Shown here in pieces: positions 7,271 to 9,420 of a stretch of DNA of 9,420 bases. Below the pieces are notes generated by a model that was not told where the DNA came from, searched no databases, and saw only the letters and a program-made list of their open reading frames with translations. A program made the translations under genes and the position numbers. Source of the DNA: Spirochaetaceae bacterium (GTDB taxonomy: Bacteria; Spirochaetota; Spirochaetia; Treponematales; Breznakiellaceae); contig JAISCO010000169.1 of the NCBI GenBank assembly GCA_031265535.1, forward strand, positions 1 to 9,420. Direction: 5' to 3'. Each line of letters starts with the position of its first letter. Position 1 is the stretch's first letter.

Positions 7271-7409
7271 AAGTCTGAAATTTGCGTAGAAAACTCCAGA
7301 CTTGTGATCCGTGCGAAGAACGGATCTACGGTTAAGCCGTACATCCGTGTCCGTTGGCATTACCGTATAAAGTCTGTAGCAACCGGTAACTACAGACTTA
7401 TATCACGGT
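7271..7409 (-). ncRNA. Candidate structured RNA: four consecutive stem-loops
   Basis: Consecutive perfect stems lie at 7271-7277/7297-7303 (AAGTCTG/CAGACTT), 7306-7312/7320-7326 (GATCCGT/ACGGATC), 7327-7331/7337-7341 (TACGG/CCGTA) and 7370-7379/7390-7399 (AAGTCTGTAG/CTACAGACTT). The last is extendable with bulges to 7362-7409. The AAGTCTG heptamer is present in stems 1 and 4, so alternative pairing is possible. The last stem begins four bases past the 105-residue gene's stop and could act as its terminator. Strand is assigned from the neighbouring genes only. I do not recognise a known RNA family. Confidence 0.4.
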
Positions 7410-7412
7410 CTT

Positions 7413-7730
7413 TTAGTACTCTTTAAATGAACAATTTGTCACTTTTTCAATTGGACCGCGCGCTTGTTGGTGTTGTTGGCGTGTTGACGCATTAGTTGTC
7501 CTTGGAAAACTGAATGTTAAATACTCAGTTGTTTCATCCTTGAGTAAGACAACAACCTGAAATGTCTGAGCGGATTTTCCCGAATAAGTAGCGGATACGC
7601 TATTTCCCAAGAAGTTGACAGTTATTGTTCCATCTACAGGGTCTTTGCACTGCAAAATCTCCGCAAAAACGGTTCCAACCGCAATAAACGACAGAAGCGC
7701 CAAAGCAATGACAACAATTTGTTTTTTCAT
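7413..7730 (-). CDS. Small secreted protein of unknown function (105 aa, signal peptide)
   Basis: I do not recognise the family. Residues 1-23 form a standard Sec signal peptide: KK at 2-3, a hydrophobic core, and VFA just before a likely cleavage at Ala23/Glu24. The mature part is about 82 residues, rich in beta-prone and Thr/Ser segments. It has a Gln-rich stretch (residues 85-89, QQHQQ) and just two cysteines, Cys28 and Cys100, near its two ends, which could form a disulfide outside the cytoplasm. The start ATG at 7730 has AAAGGAA six bases upstream. It lies 143 bp downstream of the lipoprotein gene on the same strand, with no clear terminator between them, so the two may be co-transcribed. 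A long hairpin follows the stop. Coding status is well supported by the signal peptide and ribosome-binding site; function is unknown. Confidence 0.75.
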   Translation of the reverse strand: MKKQIVVIALALLSFIAVGTVFAEILQCKDPVDGTITVNFLGNSVSATYSGKSAQTFQVVVLLKDETTEYLTFSFPRTTNASTRQQHQQARGPIEKVTNCSFKEY

Positions 7731-7873
7731 AAAATATTCCTTTCGTAGTTTATCCTCGTTACAGAGCGTTTAATTAATTAACCGCCGCAAGGCGGCTATG
7801 TGGCGAGGGGAAGTTTGACGCCTGTTGCCCCGTATACCTCCTTGTTTTCTTCCAATTTTGCCCCGTACTTTTT
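7731..7873 (-). other. Intergenic spacer with hairpin and an orphan Shine-Dalgarno sequence
   Basis: Near 7790 the plus strand has CCGCC-GCAA-GGCGG. On the minus strand this stem is followed by TTAATTAATTAA, a weak terminator or processing signal after the lipoprotein gene. About 40 bases after the lipoprotein stop there is AAGGAGG on the minus strand with no ATG, GTG or TTG at a usable distance; this may be the remains of a small gene. Two GTACGGGGCAA/ATACGGGGCAA-like stretches lie either side of it. Confidence 0.4.
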
Positions 7874-8227
7874 TTAGTTTGTAAAAGTAAAAGTAGTGCC
7901 CGATTGACTGACGTTTAAGTGGCTTGGGCTGTAATAGACATCGTAAATCGTTGCGCCGCTTCCAAAACGCGCTGATACAGACCCATAGGGCGGAATAGAA
8001 ACGTACCCGGTTAAGTCTTGTAAATAGACCGTTTCCGATGACCGGTTATAAATGGTATAAATCAACCCGGACTCGCTGGAACTGCTATACGAGTTGGCAA
8101 ACTCATTGTTTGCGGTGTTAAGACTGTCCGCGACTACCGCCCAATCAGTAGATTCGCAGCCTGTTATACCGATTGCGATCACCGCCCCTACGGCGATAAT
8201 CCCCAAAATTTTATAGAACTTCTTCAT
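7874..8227 (-). CDS. Small putative lipoprotein of unknown function (117 aa)
   Basis: A short lysine-containing N-terminus and hydrophobic segment (residues 8-20) lead to I-T-G-C with Cys24. This is a relaxed lipobox of the kind spirochaetes accept, so the protein is probably lipidated and anchored in a membrane. The mature part has a Ser-rich linker (residues 46-53, SYSSSSES). It is followed by a beta-rich, Tyr/Ser/Thr-rich body with IYNRSSETVYLQDL and a C-terminal SGTTFTFT. I know of similar small treponemal lipoproteins with no assigned function, but cannot verify homology here. The ATG at 8227 has a perfect AAGGAGG seven bases upstream. It is transcribed away from the XRE gene from a recognisable promoter with a leader of about 100 bases containing two hairpins. 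It heads a possible unit with the 105-residue secreted protein. Confidence 0.82.
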   Translation of the reverse strand: MKKFYKILGIIAVGAVIAIGITGCESTDWAVVADSLNTANNEFANSYSSSSESGLIYTIYNRSSETVYLQDLTGYVSIPPYGSVSARFGSGATIYDVYYSPSHLNVSQSGTTFTFTN

Positions 8228-8248
8228 TAAGAAGCCTCCTTACGTATC

Positions 8249-8310
8249 CGCCCCTAAGAGTGGATGCTAATGTATCGCCGGTTAGGGGCGATTTTCCGCC
8301 GTACAGGCGG
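8249..8310 (-). promoter_or_regulatory. Leader hairpins upstream of the lipoprotein gene
   Basis: A perfect 9-bp inverted repeat, CGCCCCTAA (8249-8257) and TTAGGGGCG (8282-8290), encloses a 24-base loop. Its base is only seven bases from the Shine-Dalgarno sequence (8235-8241). A second hairpin, CCGCC-GTACA-GGCGG, is at 8296-8310. Both would be in the mRNA leader if the promoter at 8338-8367 is used, so they could affect translation or mRNA stability. No known riboswitch class is recognised. Confidence 0.55.
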
Positions 8311-8337
8311 GTATTAGAAAAATCTGATTCTATAATG

Positions 8338-8367
8338 ATGATACCATAGTATTTTTAGCTATGTCAA
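8338..8367 (-). promoter_or_regulatory. Sigma70-type promoter of the lipoprotein gene
   Basis: On the minus strand: a perfect -35 TTGACA (8367-8362), an 18-base spacer and TATCAT (8343-8338), five of six matching the -10 consensus. Transcription should start near 8331, giving a leader of about 100 bases before the ATG at 8227. Confidence 0.65.
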
Positions 8368-8386
8368 TAACATATTTTATTATCTA

Positions 8387-8399
8387 AGGATATTATCCT
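8387..8399. promoter_or_regulatory. 13-bp palindrome AGGATATTATCCT, candidate XRE operator
   Basis: A perfect inverted repeat (AGGATA, T, TATCCT) ending 11 bases before the XRE start codon. It lies 19 bases upstream of the lipoprotein -35 box. That position suits autoregulation of the regulator and control of the divergent gene. The role is inferred from position and symmetry only. Confidence 0.5.
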
Positions 8400-8410
8400 A
8401 TCTTTAAAAT

Positions 8411-8794
8411 GTGAGCGATTCGATTGATCTGCGGAAGATTCTTTCCAAAAATATCAGGACAGCCAGAGAGGATCTCAGAATAACCCAAGTGCGGTTGGCA
8501 GAATACGCCGGTATTTCTCTGCCGTATTTACTGGATATTGAGCACTGTAAAACATGGGTAAGCGACAAAACCTTGACGAATATAGCCAAAGCCCTCAATG
8601 TTGAAGCTTATGAATTACTGGTCAACCGGGAACTTTCGAACGATAAATCCGCTCAAACGGGCGGCGGCGAAGCAGACCGCCTGCAAGAAATAATAGCATT
8701 ATTCGAAATCAAGCAAAAAAACCTTAAACAAAGCACCGATGATATCATGTCCGACCTTTTAAGCCGGATAATCATGCTCTATAAAGACCGGTAG
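8411..8794 (+). CDS. XRE-family helix-turn-helix regulator with C-terminal coiled-coil region
   Basis: A 127-residue DNA-binding protein. Residues about 9-70 form a Cro/CI-type HTH: KNIRTAREDLRITQVRLAEYAGISLPYL is the helix-turn-helix and the following segment KTLTNIAKALNVEAYELL completes the domain, as in phage-like repressors. Residues about 88-127 are charged and helical, probably a dimerisation segment. The start is GTG at 8411: the overlapping ATG at 8409 runs into TGA at once, and no better in-frame start precedes the HTH. There is no close Shine-Dalgarno sequence; an AAGGA lies about 20 bases upstream inside the palindrome, so translation may be weak. It is the only plus-strand gene of the island and diverges from the lipoprotein gene across 183 bp. 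It probably represses itself and the lipoprotein gene; whether it also affects the radical SAM gene is unknown. Confidence 0.88.
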   Translation: MSDSIDLRKILSKNIRTAREDLRITQVRLAEYAGISLPYLLDIEHCKTWVSDKTLTNIAKALNVEAYELLVNRELSNDKSAQTGGGEADRLQEIIALFEIKQKNLKQSTDDIMSDLLSRIIMLYKDR

Positions 8795-8831
8795 CGCCTC
8801 CTGAAAACGCCTGTCTTTACTGAACACGCTT

Positions 8832-8850
8832 GTGTTACCGTAGGTAACAC
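8832..8850 (+). terminator. Perfect hairpin after the XRE gene, possible terminator
   Basis: GTGTTACC-GTA-GGTAACAC, an 8-bp stem with a three-base loop, lies 37 bases past the XRE stop. No T-run follows, so intrinsic termination is not established; it could also be a protein-binding palindrome. Confidence 0.4.
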
Positions 8851-9060
8851 CGAGGAATTGGAGCGGAAAGTCCGGTCGGCCGCAAAGTTAATGGGTGCGC
8901 CCTTATTATGAAGTGGGATATTGCTAATATTAAAGTAGACAGAATAATGATTATATGCAGTTGTTTACGCGATGCTAACACGGAACGTAATGAAAATCTG
9001 CTGACAGGCGGCAAAACCCTGCCCGCTACTATCGGTCTAACGACCGCTCCGCTCCCAACG

Positions 9061-9077
9061 GCGCAAACAAGTTTGCG
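9061..9077. repeat. Second copy of the GCGCAAAC-AA-GTTTGCG palindrome
   Basis: Seventeen bases identical to 7162-7178. It lies directly upstream of a full core copy of the right array. Confidence 0.7.
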
Positions 9078-9248
9078 ATGGCGGCAAGCTGCTAACGCGG
9101 AGCGTATGTGAACCCGCTGGCGGGCGCGTATGCCAAACGCCTTTTTCGGACCAGACGGCACGGAGTAAAGGCTACGTCCGATATGCTAGCGCGGAGCGCA
9201 TGTGAAACCCGCTGGCAGGCGCGGAGCGTATGTGAAACCCGCTGGCGG

Positions 9249-9280
9249 GCGCGAAGCGCATGTGCCTCCATGGCAAATGG
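9249..9280 (-). repeat. Right copy of the 32-bp inverted repeat bracketing the island
   Basis: Inverse of 5266-5297 with one mismatch. Its outer end stops two bases before the stop codon of the neighbouring ABC ATPase gene, so the repeat boundary sits at the edge of coding sequence. Confidence 0.85.
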
Positions 9281-9282
9281 CG

Positions 9283-9420
9283 TTAGTATCGCCCCGGAAG
9301 CAGCGGCGTACAGCTTATACACCCGGCCTCGTCCTTTCGCAGCCGGACATCCACGCCATAGAGAGTGTGTATCAGACCGGCGGAAAGAACGTCGGCGGGA
9401 GAACCGGATGCGGCGATCTG
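9283..9420 (-). CDS. C-terminal end of an ABC-transporter ATP-binding protein, FecE/FepC-like (partial)
   Basis: The last 45 codons and TAA stop of a gene that begins beyond the right edge. The visible part starts QIAASGSPADVL, followed by HTLYGVDVRLRKDEAG. This matches the tail of ATPases that power iron-siderophore, haem or cobalamin importers, where a (V/I)AxGxPxEVL segment is followed by a (F/Y)GVDV strand. The nucleotide-binding motifs are outside the window, so the assignment rests on this tail only and the substrate cannot be told. A shadow frame starting at GTG 9322 overlaps the stop and is not a gene. The stop abuts the 32-bp repeat, so no normal 3' flank remains. Confidence 0.65.
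   Translation of the reverse strand, partial: QIAASGSPADVLSAGLIHTLYGVDVRLRKDEAGCISCTPLLPGRY

Larger units (their letters stand above)
6865..7412 (-). other. 548-bp non-coding, hairpin-rich region between the secreted-protein and radical SAM genes
   Basis: No ORF with a ribosome-binding site exists on either strand; the longest minus-strand candidates are about 21-26 codons without a Shine-Dalgarno sequence. Palindromes include: 6909-6930 (TGTCCGG/CCGGACA, 8-base loop), 6931-6941 (CCTGATTCAGG), 7029-7049 (AAGCGG/CCGCTT), 7161-7180 (9-bp stem, 2-base loop), 7205-7253 (GCTAAC/GTTAGC with an inner AATAC/GTATT), and four in a row at 7271-7409. If the minus strand is transcribed from the lipoprotein promoter, this would be a long structured intercistronic leader of the radical SAM gene. 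Confidence 0.6.
8974..9280 (-). repeat. Modular intergenic repeat array, five core copies (right array, inverted)
   Basis: The same core as the left array in the opposite orientation, reading GCTAACGCGGAGCGTATG and then AAACCCGCTGG on the plus strand. Copies lie at 8974-9004 (diverged), 9091-9120, 9185-9215, 9219-9245 and 9249-9280 (partial, fused to the 32-bp end sequence). The spacer 9121-9184 resembles, inverted, the longer module of the left array (GCGTATGCCAAACGC shared in kind). The stretch 8795-9282 has no credible gene. Open frames here are repeat translations. Confidence 0.85.

Noticed and set aside
6865..7412. Retron, diversity-generating retroelement or group II intron
   Set aside because: No reverse transcriptase is in the window, no template/variable repeat pair was seen, and no group II domain V could be found on either strand. 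Only hairpin-rich sequence is supported.
8404..8598. Minus-strand ORF opposite the XRE gene, and many similar antisense frames over priA, udg and clpB
   Set aside because: These are shadow frames of strongly supported genes, with no recognisable domains or ribosome-binding sites.
8850..8880. RNase P RNA, suggested by GAGGAA and GGAAAGTCCGG
   Set aside because: Only the short GGAAAGTCCGG motif fits. The later conserved blocks and the 3' end of RNase P RNA are absent and repeats begin soon after.
5282..9280. CRISPR array
   Set aside because: Core copies are irregularly spaced (4 to over 100 bp), often truncated, and the intervening sequences are themselves repeated modules rather than unique spacers. 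No cas genes are present.
8835..9322. Open frames across the right array on both strands, including one starting at GTG 9322
   Set aside because: They are translations of the same repeat family. The 9322 frame overlaps the real ABC ATPase tail in another frame.

Overview
The window looks like chromosomal DNA from a spirochaete, most probably a Treponema-like species. This rests on the priA - family-4 uracil-DNA glycosylase - clpB gene string, a small lipoprotein with a relaxed (I-T-G-C) lipobox, and the style of the intergenic repeats. It is inference from gene content, since no rRNA or tRNA is present.

Layout. (1) Positions 1-5231 are a GC-rich, tightly packed minus-strand block of three genes read clpB -> udg -> priA. 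The udg ATG lies one base after the clpB stop, and priA starts at a TTG one base after the udg stop. All three serve genome or proteome maintenance: protein disaggregation, uracil excision and replication restart. priA runs off the left edge. (2) Positions 5232-5720 hold a modular array of repeats built around a ~30-bp core. (3) Positions 5930-8794 are a visibly more AT-rich accessory island. On the minus strand it carries a lipoprotein gene (7874-8227), a small secreted protein gene (7413-7730), about 550 bp of hairpin-rich non-coding DNA, and a radical SAM gene (5933-6864) interrupted by a run of 14 G. A plus-strand XRE regulator (8411-8794) diverges from the lipoprotein gene. (4) Positions 8795-9280 hold a second array of the same repeat family, inverted relative to the first. 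(5) Positions 9283-9420 are the 3' end of an ABC-transporter ATPase gene on the minus strand.

The two arrays end in a 32-bp sequence present at 5266-5297 and, inverted, at 9249-9280 with one mismatch. The accessory island is therefore bracketed by mirrored repeats lying almost against the two core genes, clpB and the ABC ATPase. This looks like a cassette inserted, or rearranged by recombination, between conserved genes.

The most interesting single feature is the poly-G tract in the radical SAM gene. At 14 G the gene is out of frame; 12 or 15 G would restore one reading frame giving an enzyme of about 310 residues. This is the expected signature of a phase-variable (contingency) gene, although assembly error and simple pseudogenisation are not excluded. 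The lipoprotein gene has a recognisable sigma70-type promoter and a hairpin-containing leader. A 13-bp palindrome just upstream of the XRE start is a candidate operator.
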